Notes: generated by a model from the letters alone, not told the origin. A DNA stretch of 64,000 nucleotides from Diploscapter coronatus (GCA_964036155.1 OZ038423.1:75655249-75719248), one strand, 5' to 3'. Numbered from the stretch's first letter, positions 1 to 21,563 are shown. Made by a program: numbers and translations.

Positions 1-1259
1 GGCGGAAAAGAACTGCTACAGAAAGGAAAAGAAATTACACTTCGACTACAGCGATTTTGATCTAACTTCGAATTCATATTTTAAATTCAGCTTCACTTAT
101 TTTTAATCGCAAATAATCACCTTCGGTAACTATAACGGTATCGTAGCCCGAATTGAACGTCTTGTCGAGAGCCCACTTGTAATGCTCGGCTATTAACGCG
201 TAATTACTCTTCTTACCGGTAGCAGGTTTTATTTGAACGTGCTGTAAGGTGTGAATTAATTGTTTATTCAGCTGGAAAATTATCGTAATGACCACAAAAC
301 TAAATATTGACCGAATTTACTTGATACCGACAAAGTGATTTAGATCGAAACGGTCAATATCGACTGATATGTGAAGAGAGTTTAGGAAAACGTAAAGAAG
401 CGATTGATCGCTCAATATCATCGTTCATTTCATGGTTTATAGTTTGGCAGCGTCTTACCTGCATATGGAATATTCCCTTGTTTGATTTGACGAAACTGCT
501 AGCTACATCCTGGACTACACTCATGTGGCCATCCTGACTGATCAGAATAGGAAACGAGGTTGGACTTGGTCGATGCCTGAATTTTGGACGATATTATAAA
601 GAGGAATATTTTTGAAACAAGAGCATTATGCTGCTAAATAACTGTTAATTTTTTTATTTCGTGCTTCACATAATTCATTCGTAGAATCAATTATTGACTT
701 AGCAATAGTATCTGATAAAATGTGCTAATTATGTTGAATGCTGTTTCATCCGTCTAGACTTTAAAATATCTAGAGAACGCTTTCAAACAGTTTCGACTCG
801 TAACAGAATTAAATTATAATCACACAACAAGGCCTCAATCCGTAAAGGCTAGTCCAAAATAGTCAACATACTGGATGAGCTGATCTAAATGATTCTTGAG
901 AGCTCCAGGTCGTGTGGCACATATGACTAGAATTGCTGCTACGAAATGAGTAGTATTGACCTGAAAAGTTGATGCCTAAAACAAATAACAACTCAAACCC
1001 TACTAATTTGGGAGGTGAGTTATCGATTATGTTGTCGAGATATGGCTTGAGTTGAACAATTCCGGAAATTCGGCTTCTATGTTGAGAGTTCTGAATAAGC
1101 TTTCTATAAGTTACTTGTTACGAATTATACCTCATTGTGGAATGATAATAACCCGTATAGGAAAAGAATAACTAGAGCGACGAGAGCTGTGTAGAGGAAG
1201 AGCTGAGGGCCGAGTCGCAGTCGACAGGGCAGAAGTCGAATCTTCTTGGCCATTCGCAT
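1..1259 (-). CDS. MGAT1: N-acetylglucosaminyltransferase I, 5' part (cut by left edge)
   Basis: Family role: adds the first GlcNAc to the alpha-1,3 mannose arm in N-glycan maturation, as a Golgi type II membrane protein. Exons read on the minus strand: 1259-1131, 960-872, 576-459 and 243-121, with matching phases. Exon 1 gives a short basic tail followed by a membrane anchor (FLYTALVALVILFLYG). Exon 2 encodes AAILVICATRPGALKNHLDQ. Exon 3 encodes HRPSPTSFPILISQDG, which matches the donor-binding core of MGAT1 (vertebrate pattern HYRPSPxxFPIIVSQD). Exon 4 encodes YALIAEHYKWALDKTF and ends in VTE, just before the expected acidic metal-binding motif. The exon after position 121 is not resolved, although a possible acceptor lies near positions 13-20. 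The start at 1259 is the first ATG after an in-frame stop. POMGNT1 is a more distant alternative; the N-terminal anchor and the HYKWAL match favour MGAT1. Confidence 0.85.
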
Positions 1260-2791
1260 CTGCTGTGCAGCTGCAGTTGCAGGCCATTAACATATCACCA
1301 AGCTGATCATCTAACGCACATCTCCTCTGTCCAAATCAGTCAAAAAGTCATCAACCTTAACAGCATTTCCCATCATTGCATGTCGTTTACAATGCACCGG
1401 ATAATTCATTCGAAATGAACCAACACACAGCATCTATGGATTTTATATAGAACATATATAGATATTTAGATCTCTAATATTTTAAACTTATGATTAAATT
1501 ATAATTTAGACAGAGATAGGCTAACTAGATTATATTTAGAACCTTAGATTAATCAGGAAGTCGTATTTACTAAAGCCCATGCATGCATGGCTTTTATTAC
1601 TAATATGTCCTTATTTATTGTAATGAAGATCGCTAATGCAAAAAATAAGTTCGACTAGGAGCTTTGTGTAAACACTCGAAAATAATGTCGAAATTAACTC
1701 TACACACATTATTTGTAAATGTGTACTAGGCACTGAGAAAAATAGGTAAAGAGAAGGAAAGAGGACGGAGAGTGAGAATGCGAAAGGAGCATACAAACAA
1801 CCAGCCAATTAGTAGTGTCAAAATATCCGCCTAATCTAGAAATGCGGATAACCTCTTTCGAAAATATAATTGTTTTAAATCGTCAAAATGGATCCTATCC
1901 GGAGATTTGAAATCGAATTAAATGCAAACGACAAAGGAAGTTAATGAGTTATTCATTATTTAGAGAATTTAGCCGATAAGTTTCGATTCAAGATTCTGTT
2001 TAGATTTAATTTTAGGTCAAATTATATCTTAAAATAAATCGAGGTTGCTGAGAAATCGCGAGTTTTAGAATGAAAATGAGGGAAGAAAATAAGTGAAAGG
2101 AATGGAAAAGCAGACCAAAACCGAATGGAAATGAGAAGAGAAAAAGGGTCTCGAAGGCAGAATAAGGAATTCTAAATGGGAAAGCGAAGAGTGGGCCTGA
2201 AGAGTGGCTCAAGGCTTAGGAATGAAAGGATATCGACCGACTGATGTTTGGCTTCACAAGAATATTCTTGACCAATTCAACTATCCTTTTATCATTATAA
2301 GTTTTATGAAAAACTCATTATTTTAAACTCTTATTAACATACCACCGTAGATAAAAATAAAGTACTGAATGCTCTACATTATGTTATGGATCGTCGCATT
2401 TTCACGACATGTCTTTAAAATTAGTAATAAGTAAAGATAATATCTGATTCAGTTCTTCAATTCAATAATATTTTCTAAGGGAGTAATTACTAATGTACAT
2501 GTGATCAGAAATGCCAACAGATAAGGTACAGGGACGCTACACACAATTTTTGCAATTAATATATAAATAGGTATGATTTTTACAGGTATACAGGTACAGA
2601 TTTTGAAAAAGAGAAACTAGAAAGGTGAAGTAAGGTACAGATACGATTTTCGATATCTTTCGGCATTCCTGCATGTGGTGATCTAGTTTAGTTGAACTAG
2701 GAATTTGAATCAGTTTATAGTTTGAAATGCAATATCCTAATTCGACATGATATGGTAAGATATGAGAGCGATAAACAACTTCATTATATGG
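1260..2791. other. Intergenic region between the MGAT1 start and the kinase-like gene end
   Basis: About 1.5 kb of AT-rich DNA with no supported exon. Two stretches (about 1730-1800 and 2060-2200) are purine-rich on the plus strand, so pyrimidine-rich on the strand of the flanking genes. It should hold the MGAT1 promoter and the 3' UTR of the kinase-like gene. No TATA box was recognised. Confidence 0.6.
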
Positions 2792-4978
2792 CTAATCCAG
2801 ATGAGCAAATTGAGGAATGTCTTCAAGTAATCCAGTGACTTTGTCCATGATGGCTGCAGTGCGAGCAGCGGTCTGTTCGCTGCTGCAGCTGACTGTCGAG
2901 GAGGCGATCATCTCGTGGACAGACGCGATGAAGGCCAGCGACGACACTGCAAACAGCTGGCAGAACGACGAGCATAACTGAAACTCAAAGCATTTTCTCA
3001 GAATGATACAAGTAGTATTTTCTTAAAATTGATAACCGATGCCCCAGGGCAGCATTTAGGTTTTTTGACAAATCTATTCTGATCCCTCAAGATTTTGTAT
3101 TGGTAATTTCCTTCCTTATCAATTTTTTGAAAAGAATCATAAAAGCAAGAAAGATAAGATGATCTTCGCTATTCAATACCTGCTCATAAGTGAATAGTTG
3201 CTTGTCCACAAGACTATGTAGAGTCGAATGGTACTGCTTCAGAATATCTCGCCAAGAGTTTCTCCTTTCCTCCTTCTCCATCGACGTCACAATCAATCGG
3301 CACAGATCTTCGGATGCACAACCGAAGTGACAGAGCTAAAGCCGTAGCATGAAAATATTTTCACATGAACTGATATTTCACCTGCCAGTCAATTATTTTC
3401 TTCAGCTTCAGTTTGCCATCTTCCCCTTTCTCCCACATTAAATTCGGACTGTACAAGTCACCATGCACGAATATCTGAGTCATATCTAAACATGAAAATG
3501 AGTAAACCATTTCCAAAGTATTGACAGACTATTCTTCTCGGCACATCGTCTGACGATCTTCACATTGGCCAGCTGATCGATTTGCTTCTCGATTCTGTCG
3601 ATTGCCTTGGCCACATTCGGACCCATTTTCCTGATTTCATCGAGTCTGAAGGCGAGCACTTCCGGCTGTAACATGTCGCCGAACATTTCCTCGTAAGCGG
3701 AGACTCGCAGCAGATTCGGCAGGTCTGCAGGACCGCTGCTCAGCATCTCAGCTTGCAGCTGGGCTATTTTCTCGACTGTCTAGACTCCATGACATTAGTT
3801 ACTGCTAAGGAATCAGTTTAATGATAATTGAAATCTCGAGTTTGCAATTCTGGATAATGATCTGGAGGATTACGATATTGTTTTAGTTCAGTCTTGTGAA
3901 AACTCGAGGTTTGCTTCTGGTCCCTTAATACTGTATTTTCTCTAATAGAGAACCCTCGAAAGGCCAGAACTTCAAACTTCTTTCTACAAATACGTTGTAA
4001 AACGCATGAATATTCGGGGTATGGGCTCGAAATTTGATAATATGCATGACTTAGATAAGTTCCAATATGATTTTCGGGTGATGTGACCGACTGAAGATGA
4101 AAATCTAGGGAGGGCTTCTGTTAGAGAGATACCGTAAATGTCCGACTGTTAATGAATCAGTGTTTACCTCAGTGACTTGTTCCTTGCTGAGGTTGTCATG
4201 CACCGCAGTGCAAACGGCCTCATCCACATATTCCATGCAGATGAATCCATTGCCCTCATTCTCAATGTCAAACCCAGTCGCGCAGTAGAGTTTGGGAATG
4301 AAATCGAACACAGTTTTGAGTCGGCGACAGGTTTCATAGAAATGCACCTCGTTATTGTGCCACTGAAATATTCGCCCTTTGTTCGGTTATCTTCTAATCG
4401 ATGTACCTTCCTCAATTTCTCACTCTTGGCAATCCACGTGCTCTTCTCCTTCTTCATCGCATCTCCATTGGCAACTTTCTTGGCTGCATTTCCTCCTCTC
4501 TTATGAAGTGCAATTGTGTTGAGGAGAGTGCAGACCTGTCAACGCGAGAATTCGTAATTTCACAACCAATTATGAACATACAAGGCCGTTTGTATAAGTC
4601 AATTTTTGAGGTGAATGCCACTGTTTTAGAAATGTAATAAGTGCCGAATGTTGCTTTACAAAAAGTGATGATAACTTATACAACGTCTGCAAGGAAGCGA
4701 TTACTGACTTTGATGACGATTTTGTTGGGCAGTTGACAGCCTTCGGGCCATCTGCAATCCAGTACACCAACTCGAGAGAGGAAACCCTGCAGAATTCACT
4801 CGTATTTATTCAGTCTTTTGTGAAAGGTAGAAAGAACCTGAGACTCTCCAATCCTTTGCACAGATTTCTGTTGTCCGCAAGATTTGCTCGTCCTGAGCGC
4901 CCTTCTCAGCTGTCTCTCCACAGTCTCCAGCGTGACTCCAGTTCCGAAGAGTCCTTCTCCTTCCTCAGTCAGACTCAT
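2792..4978 (-). CDS. CHK/DUF1679 family kinase-like protein
   Basis: The family is related to choline/ethanolamine kinases and expanded in nematodes; substrates are mostly unknown. The start at 4978 encodes MSLTEEGEGLFGTGVTLETV (exon 4978-4838). After a 51-bp intron the next exon starts at 4786 and encodes GFLSRVGVLDCRWPEGCQLP, then NKIVIK, the nucleotide-binding strand. Later exons encode HFYETCRRLKTVFDFIPKLY and GFICMEYVDE, the kinase hinge region. The exon near 3480-3375 holds the catalytic loop HGDLYSPNLMW and the metal-binding IIDWQ. Next come HFGCASEDLCRLI and a helical C-terminus ending in LLEDIPQFAHLD and a stop at 2792. The HxDxxxxN and DWQ motifs are intact, so the enzyme looks active. 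The HFGCASEDLCRL motif fits the nematode DUF1679 type better than the insect ecdysteroid-kinase type. Internal intron borders are approximate. Confidence 0.85.
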
Positions 4979-6402
4979 TTTCTATTAGGTTGTGTCGGCG
5001 ACTCCCAGTCTGTTGTATCAGAATTGTATCATTCGAAATGTGCAGTGGCATTGTTTCGATGCAATGGCAGGGGATGAAAGAGATTTGGCAGTGAAAAATG
5101 TCTGTTGCATCGGCATCGGATCACTGACTCGATTCATGCAGTGCAATATTGGAAACCGGTTGGGGGGTACTTGACAGACTTGACAGGGATGAAATGATGC
5201 AACGTGGAAAGGGAAGGTAAAAGAGAAAGTGCGCGAGGGGAAGAGAACGGCAAAATGTAGCAAACCAAAAATACCACACGTTTAAGTTAGACGCCTTCAA
5301 ACCCCATAATTTTTGAATGGCCTTGTGTGAAGTTGTGGATTAATTTTTTCATGGAACGGCAGAAAAACAAATTGAATGCGAATGGTAAATTGGGTAAACT
5401 TGAACAGCAATTGGAAATGGAAGGGAAAACAAATTTTGACCGTCTCTGAGGCAAAGAGAAGGAGAAAAGGTCGGGAAGACTGCGCGAGGCAGGGGCACAA
5501 ACAGGCGAGGGGAGTCTGATGGACATGTCGAGATGATACCGAAAACAAGCAGACGAACTGCACTTACTCAAGATGAAGATGAAGGCGGAATGACAATGGA
5601 GAGGGACAGAGGACAGAGGACACAGGACGAGGGACGGGAATGGAGTGATGCAGGGAAAACTGTGAGGGGGAAGATAGCGATCAAAACGGGGCAGCACGGT
5701 CCAACGGTGGACATTGTCAGATGAAAGGCGATAAGAAAGGCAGGCAAGGAGATGAGGAGAATGAGGGAAATGCAAATGGGAAAGGGGAAGAGAGGAAAAT
5801 ACACGACAAGAGGGGCAATAATTCGACGACAGAAAACACTCAGGCACAGGCGAAGGAGAGGGGGATAATTTGCTTCATACACATTGAAAAGACACTGAGA
5901 ATGTGAATGAAAGACCGACATTTATTCAACAGACAAGAGATTGAACAGATTGAATGATGGAAAGGCAAGGATCAAATGGAGGAGTGAGCGGAAATGGGAG
6001 GAGCCATTCCACACGCAGAGGGAGGACAGTGATGGGCAGAGGAGGAGAGGGGCAGGTGCAGGGCTGTGGAGTGACGGGACGAGGAGCTCGCTGATTCTGA
6101 TGAAATCTGCTGCAGTTTACGACTGATTTGCATAAGCTCTTGGGCCCTGAAAATAGTCGCATTACGAATCTATCTGTTCACCGATCTGCTTGAAGTAAGA
6201 TAAGAATCATCACAGAATTCGTCTTCAACTTTTAGTAATAATAAAATTTCTGCTTTATGTCCTTCTTGAATGTCACACTTTAAAGAAATTTCAAGGCATC
6301 TGATGATGCAATTCAGAAGAAAAGCTTATTGTTTTAATAACGTCACAGCTTATGATCTGATGTGCCGAATTTTTAAAATGAATGTTAGTAAATTGGATAA
6401 CG
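4979..6402. other. Intergenic region with long polypurine tract on plus strand
   Basis: No exon is supported. From about 5190 to 6080 the plus strand is strongly purine-rich (runs of GGA, GAAA, AGAGG), giving long open frames on both strands that I read as compositional artefacts. Relative to the minus-strand genes on either side, this is a polypyrimidine tract. The stretch should hold the kinase-like gene promoter and the 3' UTR of the coiled-coil gene. Confidence 0.6.
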
Positions 6403-9400
6403 TTATGTTTTCCGTATAATTATTAGCATATGTGGTCTTATAATTGACCTAATTTCTCTGGCTCTGCTCTCCTCTTCCGCTTTTTCCAGTGCTTCTCCAC
6501 GAGAGCGAACTGTATCGTTAATTTCATCTTCGAGCTTCTTCATCGCTAGTTCCTTTGCAAGAAGCTAAAATACTTTAGTCTTGATATTATGTTCCTACTT
6601 AAATGATGCCTTGTCTTTGAGTCGATTTACTTTCTCCTGAAGTCGAGACTTTTCCTCTCGCAAGAGTCGGTTTTCAGCTGATAGTGAGCTAAAACTTTCA
6701 TTTTAGGCTTTAAAAATCGAAATTAGCAAAATAATCTAACTTTAGCTGTTTTTAAGTTGGTAATGCTGTAATATGGATATTCTATGAGCCGTTTGTCTAT
6801 GCAGTCTAGACGTCATTTAATTGTAACTAACCTAGCTAAGGCTTGTAGTGCATTCAGTTCCTTCTGTATTCTTAGTCTTTCCCTTTGGACGTCATCGCTT
6901 TCTTCGTTACGAGATTTTGTCTGAAAGTTGAAAAGGAAAACATTGAATGACAATAAGGTCAAAATCGAAACCTCTTCAATAAACATCTCATGTCTCTCTT
7001 CTGCAGCTCGGAGTTTCTCTTCCAGGATTTCGATATGAGTTCGTTGTGCTTGTACGTTCATTCGAAGCTGAAACGTCGCCAAAAGTTATCTATGAAATGT
7101 TACAAAATGTTTACCTCATTGACCATGATTTCTTTTTCCACTTCTCCTCTCCTCACCTCCTTCTCTCTATCAATTTTTATCTCGTACTGTAATTTACTGA
7201 TATCCGTCGCAAGTTGAGCATTTTCTTCGATGAGCTTCTTGTTTTCATTGAGAAGCTAAATACGAATTAATGAAAAACAAAGTCTTATTTTCTATTAAAT
7301 GCCTGATGCGAGATGATTTTCTCGTGATCGAGTTGTATTTTCAATTCTCTTTTCAGTTTCTTCAATTCACTCATCTCATCCTGAATTTATCGATTGATAC
7401 TTTCAACACGATTATTTGACACCATAATCATCCTTCCTCTCTCAGCAATTTGCTCCTTCTCCTGTCTTTCGTCTTCGATCTGCTTCTTCATCAATTCCTT
7501 CTCCTCTTTGAATCTGAGTTCTCTTCCACTCCTCAATTCATCTTCCTTCAATCGTTCGTTTTGCTTGTGCTGCAATGATATCACTTTTCATTTATTCTGT
7601 AAGTTATTGAGTTGGTTGAAATTTATTTTCATCGTGTTAATTGATAAAAATGATAATAATGGCCCAATTTCAAAATAACTGTATTTGCAAACTAACAAGG
7701 AAACCTCGCGAAGTGTCACTTGTATTTTTTGACATATTGTGAATTTACAATCATTCCGAATTAAAGTAATTTTTCTCGGAGAAAATATGAAAGAAAAATC
7801 GTAGAAATAAAGTATGGGCAGCCTTATATTTTCACCTTCATTTCTGTTAATTCCTGTTTAGTCCTTCTCAAGGCAGCAAGTAGTTCATCCTTTTCTGCTT
7901 CCAATTTCGTGATGCTGCAATGAGTATCCAACTTCATCATGAAGATCTATCATCCGTCATACCTGCTCTCCTTCTCAGCGATAACCGGAGTTAATTCATC
8001 GAGTCTCATTTGCAGCTCCAGATTTTCTTCAATCAGTGCTCGTTTTTCCCTCACATCGCCTTCTGTCAAATACACGATGAAATTTTCAAATGATAATGGG
8101 AGAAACAGTAGTCCAAAAGTGATTTACCACTTCTACTGCTCAGCAACTTTTCTGCCTCCTCCAATCGACTCTTTAGTTCTGCATTGTGCTTCTTCAAATT
8201 ATCTATTTTCGATTTCATTTCCTCTTGAATCTGAAATAGTCATTCAAGCCAGGTTATTATTGGGATTTTGTCGAACCTTCTCAGATTCTCTTCTGTATTT
8301 CCCATTCTCATATTCGTCTTCCTCCGCAATTGGAGTTCTAAAGTTGTAATATTCGATGATTTGGCATGTATTAAAGACCTCCTTGGAGCAGATCCTTTCT
8401 GCGATCCTGCAGCTGAACGCTTTCCGTCTCTTGTGGGTGGTGTCTGAAAATCATCATTTTTCAGGAAAAAAAACCCAATAATACGATGATAACATAAGTT
8501 TTATATCAAAAATAGTAACACTCCTAGTCCTAAATTTTACAACTTACACTAATGGTATTTTCAACGATTCGCTGCGCGATAAGTGAATGGAGAGGAGGAT
8601 GTGAAGCTGGAAGGCTGCACCAGTCACGTCCGTTTAGAGAGACCTGGAAACTAGTTTCATGAAGTTCGTTTTAGCGCATATGATAAGTTAACCTCATTGC
8701 CTCGAGTCAGAATCGTCTTCTGAACAACTTCACTTTTCGATTGGTTTCTTTTTCTAAATCAACAAGATCATCATAGTGCACATTTTCTGATGAAGATTAG
8801 CCTTGTTTAGGATATAAATTTGTCTAAGATATGAATTCGAATGAAACACTCGTTATTTTACATTCCTTCTACAAATATTGCATCATAGATGGCTGCGTGT
8901 GTTTTCTAAATTCACTTCTTCGCGGTATTTTCACTCGCAAATAATGGGCAACATTAGGAAGGAACGAACAGGACTTGAGTACGTACACAAAGAAACGAAC
9001 ATTGCTCAAGGAAATAGGGTAGAGAATGGAAAAATGGACATTGCAACTCACAGGAAGTTGTTCTCCAGTTCCAATAACTGAATCTGCTGCTCGAGACTTC
9101 GGACATATTGCTGTTGCTGGGGATGAACTGAGACAAGGGGAGGGTTGTTGTTGTTGATTGCTGAAGGAGCTGAAGGAATGGAATGTTGACAAGGACATGA
9201 TTGCTGAAATACAATCATTTTCTGATTGGAAGTTGCATATATGACTGACGGGAGCCACACTGGCGATAGGGAGAGTTTGAGATGGTTGTTTTTTGTCTGT
9301 TGGCACTGCGGGTGGGGCTGTTGAGCCTCGCCTTTGAGGTTTGCATAATTGACTTCCTAAAAATAGGCATAAAATAGTGGGAAAAATGATTTAACCTTGA

Positions 9401-9429
9401 ACAGTCAATGGAGCATTTTGCGACCACAT
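6403..9429 (-). CDS. Coiled-coil protein, unrecognised family
   Basis: I do not recognise the family. ATG at 9429 opens a short exon (9429-9396, MWSQNAPLTVQ). Next comes a Ser/Pro/Gln-rich stretch, then QQQQYVRSLEQQIQLLELEN, a leucine-heptad segment joined in phase to NFLKRNQSKSEVV. A linker includes SLNGRDWCSLPASHPP. The rest, to the stop at 6403, is almost continuous charged heptads, for example IQEEMKSKIDNLKKHNAELK, SRLEEAEKLL, KRALIEENLELQMRLDEL, LLNENKKLIEENAQLATDIS, IEILEEKLRAAEERHEMFIE and LLREEKSRLQEKVNRLKDKA. About a dozen short exons are separated by 40-100 bp introns. No signal peptide, membrane segment or enzyme motif was seen, so it is probably a cytoskeletal or centrosomal-type rod. 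The LEQQIQLLELEN block near the N-terminus is the best search seed. Exon borders are partly uncertain. Confidence 0.7.
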
Positions 9430-11097
9430 CTTAGCAGCAGCCAGTCAGTCCAATTCCTGTTGTGCAGCAAACCGACCGATATCCCGATAGCAATAGCAAT
9501 TAGCTGCCAGTCTAGCTGTACAACCCCAATCCCCTCCCTCTGGTCATTTCGCCCCTCTCCTCCTCCTCTCTCCTTCACTTTCTCTCTCTCTCTTTTCCAT
9601 AGCAACCGGAAGATCTCTTCTCTAAATGACCACTGCGGTAGCCCTTTTCTAGGCTGTTCTGTTTTCACATTTCATTTATTATTCGGTTCAATAAATAGTA
9701 ACAGGTGTTTCATATCGATGTAATTTATGCAGTGACAGTGAAGGGAGCATTTCTGCTGGCGACGTGATGCGTCATATTCCGGGCTGAGCGGGAGTAGGCC
9801 AGCTCGAAGATGCATCCAGCCGCGATAAAACAGCCTATTTTCATTTATTTCGATTTTCTCTCGTGTTTCAAAGTTCGTTGAAGATCCTTTGTGATTTTCA
9901 GTGCAGAATGACAATTTTCCAATATTGAAATATGATCAATTTTAGTTTGTGAAGATATCATTTTTTAAAATATAAAAAAAGTTTAAGAAAATTTGATCTT
10001 CATCGGAAAAATCGTTACAAACCACAATAATGATATGATATGCAGGTATTTTGTCATCATAATAGTTCGAGTAAAAAATCAAACCTAAAATTATCAGATA
10101 GATAGGATTGACCCAATTTATCAGATCTGAAAGGTATCAATTTGATAAACGACTCATTATTAAAAATTCCAACCCCCAAGGATATTGTTCGTGCCTTCCG
10201 AGAGTCGATTTATTGCGGCGCTTCTCTAAACAACAACAAAATAATGGCAATGCTTACAGAATGGGCTGGATAGAATTGCTATTGCTCACAGTTGTCCTGT
10301 TGGTGGCTGCGATTTGGAGGGGAAAAACAACTGCAGCCAGGAGTTGAACGAGCATCGACAGACAGAAGCAAAATGACACTCTGCAAGAAGAAAAGGAGGG
10401 AAGGGGAAGGAAAACACGGCACGGACACAGCAGGGAAGTGAGCTAGAGAGGGAGAACGAGCCAAACAGAAACAGAGACCGAATCAGAGGCTGAAAGAGAC
10501 GCGGAAAGAGTGACTGAATCCGGAATGGAGAGGGGAGGAATTGCGCTGCAATTGAGCTGGAGGAGAGGCGATGAAAAATTCTACGGTCAAGCAGAACAGA
10601 GAAGACAAATAGATATGAAATAAACACATAAAACCCTGCAAAAGATTAGAAAGTTAAGCTGAATGTTTCCGAAGAGAATTGGAGTTGGAGGTGCGAAAAA
10701 CGAATTGAAGCAAGACAATGCACTGCTCTGCAGATGCACTCTGACATATTGTATTTCCTTGCTTTGTTCACTTCGATTCTAACCTCTGTCCACTTTGCCT
10801 AAAATCGCGCACTCTGTTCTTGCTCCAATTTGAATAGCGCATTCTCTTCAATGGATCTTTTGTTGAACTTTTGGATATTTTTTAGACATTTTATCCGAAG
10901 TGGCAAAACATGATCACAACAAAAACAAGAATTAAATAAATACCGTATATTCTTTTCAATTGAAAGGCACTAAACAAATTGATTTCAGAATTTCAAGACC
11001 ATACTAACTAGATCTTCGTTGGAGTTTCTTGAAAATCTGATTTAAATCACAAGTCTCCTTCAATTCATGTAATACAGTAACTTTTAATCTTCAACTA
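9430..11097. other. Intergenic region between coiled-coil gene and TMC 3' end
   Basis: No convincing gene. A CT-rich plus-strand stretch lies at about 9520-9600 and a purine-rich plus-strand stretch at about 10360-10620. A 28-codon ATG frame at 10261-10347 would encode a single hydrophobic segment (MGWIELLLLTVVLLVAAIW), but nothing else supports it. The region should contain the coiled-coil gene promoter and TMC 3' UTR. Confidence 0.55.
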
Positions 11098-18938
<7,841 letters not shown>

Positions 18939-21563
18939 AGTGCACAGTCAGAAAATCACTCGATTCCACTCAATCAGAACGCCCTTCGTCTTTTGTTCCC
19001 TGCTTGCTCAAAATCAACTTCTGCAAAAATCATGTGAAACGATGGAAAATGAAAAGATATTCGATGAGACCTCATAAATCAGCGATAGATTATCACAACA
19101 GAGCAGAAGGAAAGGAGAGGATCCGTGGGAAGCGATATGATTCTGAGTAGGTTTGACTGAAAGTAATTGCAATGACAGAGAAGTGAGGATTACGACAGAC
19201 ATCTTTGTGACTAAAGATGAAAAGCAAAGAGGTGAGGGGATAAATGAGGAATGAAGGGACGAGGGAATGATGATAGTAAAGAAGTAGAGGGGAGGAGGAT
19301 CGGGGATGCAGCTGAGTTCGCAAAAAGTGACACGACAATCGAAATGAGCAGGAGGGTGTGTAATGATTACGGAACGACGATCGGACAGAGGGACTGAAGC
19401 GAACAGATGAAAGACGAACGGGCAGATGCCGATCAGAATGAGTGAAGGGCAAGGGGACAGGAGGAGTGACCAGTGCGAACGCGGAGCGACAAAAACAGAT
19501 CGAATCTCGCGAACTCGCGAAATTCGAGTAGCACTGACAGTGAGTGCGGATTGAATTGCATCACGCTAAGGAGTTGTTATCGATAGCTGAAACAACAGAA
19601 GGAGGAGTGAATGGGCAGACAGATCATTCAGACAAGTGCAACGAGAGAAAGAAACCTCATTTCAACATGACTTTCGACAAAATGTCAAAGTAGTCAAGCA
19701 ATGACCGTCGTAGTCTTCAACGTTCGGAATCGAATGAGACATTCTTCAGTTTGCATAGAAAATGCGAAAATTAGAACTAGAAAAAGTTTATGAAAATCAC
19801 CCCTAATTCGAAACCTCTAAAAGACCGGCTATCATTGAAGAAAGTACAGTATGAAAATTCCTAGAACATTGCCCTTGTATGCCTAAAATCCTGCTCGCGA
19901 CAATACATTTTGAACTTAGTGTGCAAAATTGTAAGTTTCGTTTTTTAATTCCAAAGTTCGGAAGCTTCTTCCTTCTTGTTTGAGCTTGAAAAGCCAGAAA
20001 ACCATGGAATAATGATCAATTCTAGTAGAGCACATTTCTAAGGCAAAAAAATTCTATATAAAAAAGGTAGAATCTCGTAGGATAGTGTGGTAAAGAGATG
20101 AATGAATGAATGAATAAATGGAAATGGAGCTGTTGACAGATTGAAGCTGTTGATGGAAAGGGAAGGAGGGGAAGGAAGGAAGAGGGATATTGAGTAGTGA
20201 GTATTGAGTTGATTCGGAGAGGAAGACAATTGGGAAGACAGATAGGAAGAGAATGGATAGAGGAAGGACAGGTTAATGCAAGAAGAGGGAGGGGAAGGAA
20301 GAATGTAGCATCTCCCTCTGGACTCGCGACTGGGAGCTAGCTACCAACTGTTAGGGAAGAATGATAGAGGCAGAGGAAACAACGATGCAGCAATGCAGAA
20401 ACGCAGCCGAGTCAAAGAATCGAGATTTGATTAGGTCGAAAGACAAGCCCCGACAAGAGAGATGAAGGACTGGCCGCATTAATGGAACAATGGCACCTGC
20501 TAATTGCCCGACAAAATCACACTTCATTCACAACTCACATCAACACACACGTCCATTCAAATTGAGAATAGCCAACGAGGAGAATTACTCGCGCAGATTG
20601 TGAACTCCAATCTGCTGGTGGGTAGATAGCTCGAACTAAACCTTCTTCAAAACATCAGCCATTGAGTTGAGAAGTTCCTGCTGCATCGAGATGAATATTT
20701 CAAACGGGGAATAAACACGATGGCATCATTTATCTGAAGGATACAAATTTACCCCACAATAATTCTTGTCGAAAACTTTGCAGAATCATTTGTAGAGAAG
20801 TAATCACCTTTATATCAGTTGGTTGATCGATGCACAGCCATTCCGAGTACTTTTATCGCTTCAAGATTGCTTTTGATCCGTCTAATCTCATCTGATCGTT
20901 AAAAAATTATGGACGATTTGACGGAAAACATAGCTTTAATTTCTTGATTTCTACTCAATTCTTCCGAATTCTGTTCGAATTCTCACCTGATTTGTCATTT
21001 TAATCTTCAGTAAAAGAAGACATTCAATTGGGTAGTTGTGTTTATTGCTTGGACGTAGTTACTGTTTGACGAAGTCCTGTTCGAGTGCTTATATGTCTTC
21101 TTGTAGAGCGTCTTGTTGCCGTCCTTCCTCTTCTCTTTTTCTATTCGTCAGTTGTTGTCCGATGGTATCGTATCTCAACTCAAATAATGTCCGCCTGAAT
21201 TGGAGAAATTTCGAAGTTTTTTGTTTTGAACGAAACACCATGAAATGAAGAGCAGTGACGACCACGACAATGCGGTTACCTGCTTGAACAAGGTCAGTAA
21301 GTAATTCATTTAGAAAATGATTTTTAAAATTTCATTTTTATTTCTAAAAATTCTTTCTGCTTGAAATAATAATGAATAAAGATTTTTTCATTGACTATCG
21401 AATGAGTTCAATTAGTCGATAATTTCACTGTAATGTTTTACATGTTGTCAGTTTCATTCAATGTTTATTTATAAATCAATTTTCGAATCAGAAACAACCG
21501 AATAAAGATGAAGATAATTGTTGATAGTCAATTTTCGAGATCAACGACATTCAGTCTTCATTA
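18939..21563. other. Intergenic region upstream of TMC, purine-rich on plus strand
   Basis: About 2.6 kb separates the TMC start from the kelch gene stop. Plus-strand sequence at about 19090-19480 and 20050-20460 is rich in GGA, GAAG and AGAGG, so it is polypyrimidine on the TMC sense strand. A short GAAT repeat occurs at about 20098-20116. A small open stretch at about 20640-20690 on the minus strand would encode MQQELLNSMADVLKK before a GT, but I could not connect it to a gene. TMC promoter sequences should lie here. Confidence 0.55.

Noticed and set aside
5287..6162. Several long overlapping open frames on both strands (Ser/Phe/Pro-rich on minus, Glu/Arg/Gly-rich on plus)
   Set aside because: Purine/pyrimidine strand bias removes stop codons by chance; the frames overlap each other and show no splice or domain signal.
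10261..10347. 28-codon frame with one hydrophobic segment
   Set aside because: Too short, with no splice or expression evidence, and next to a low-complexity region.
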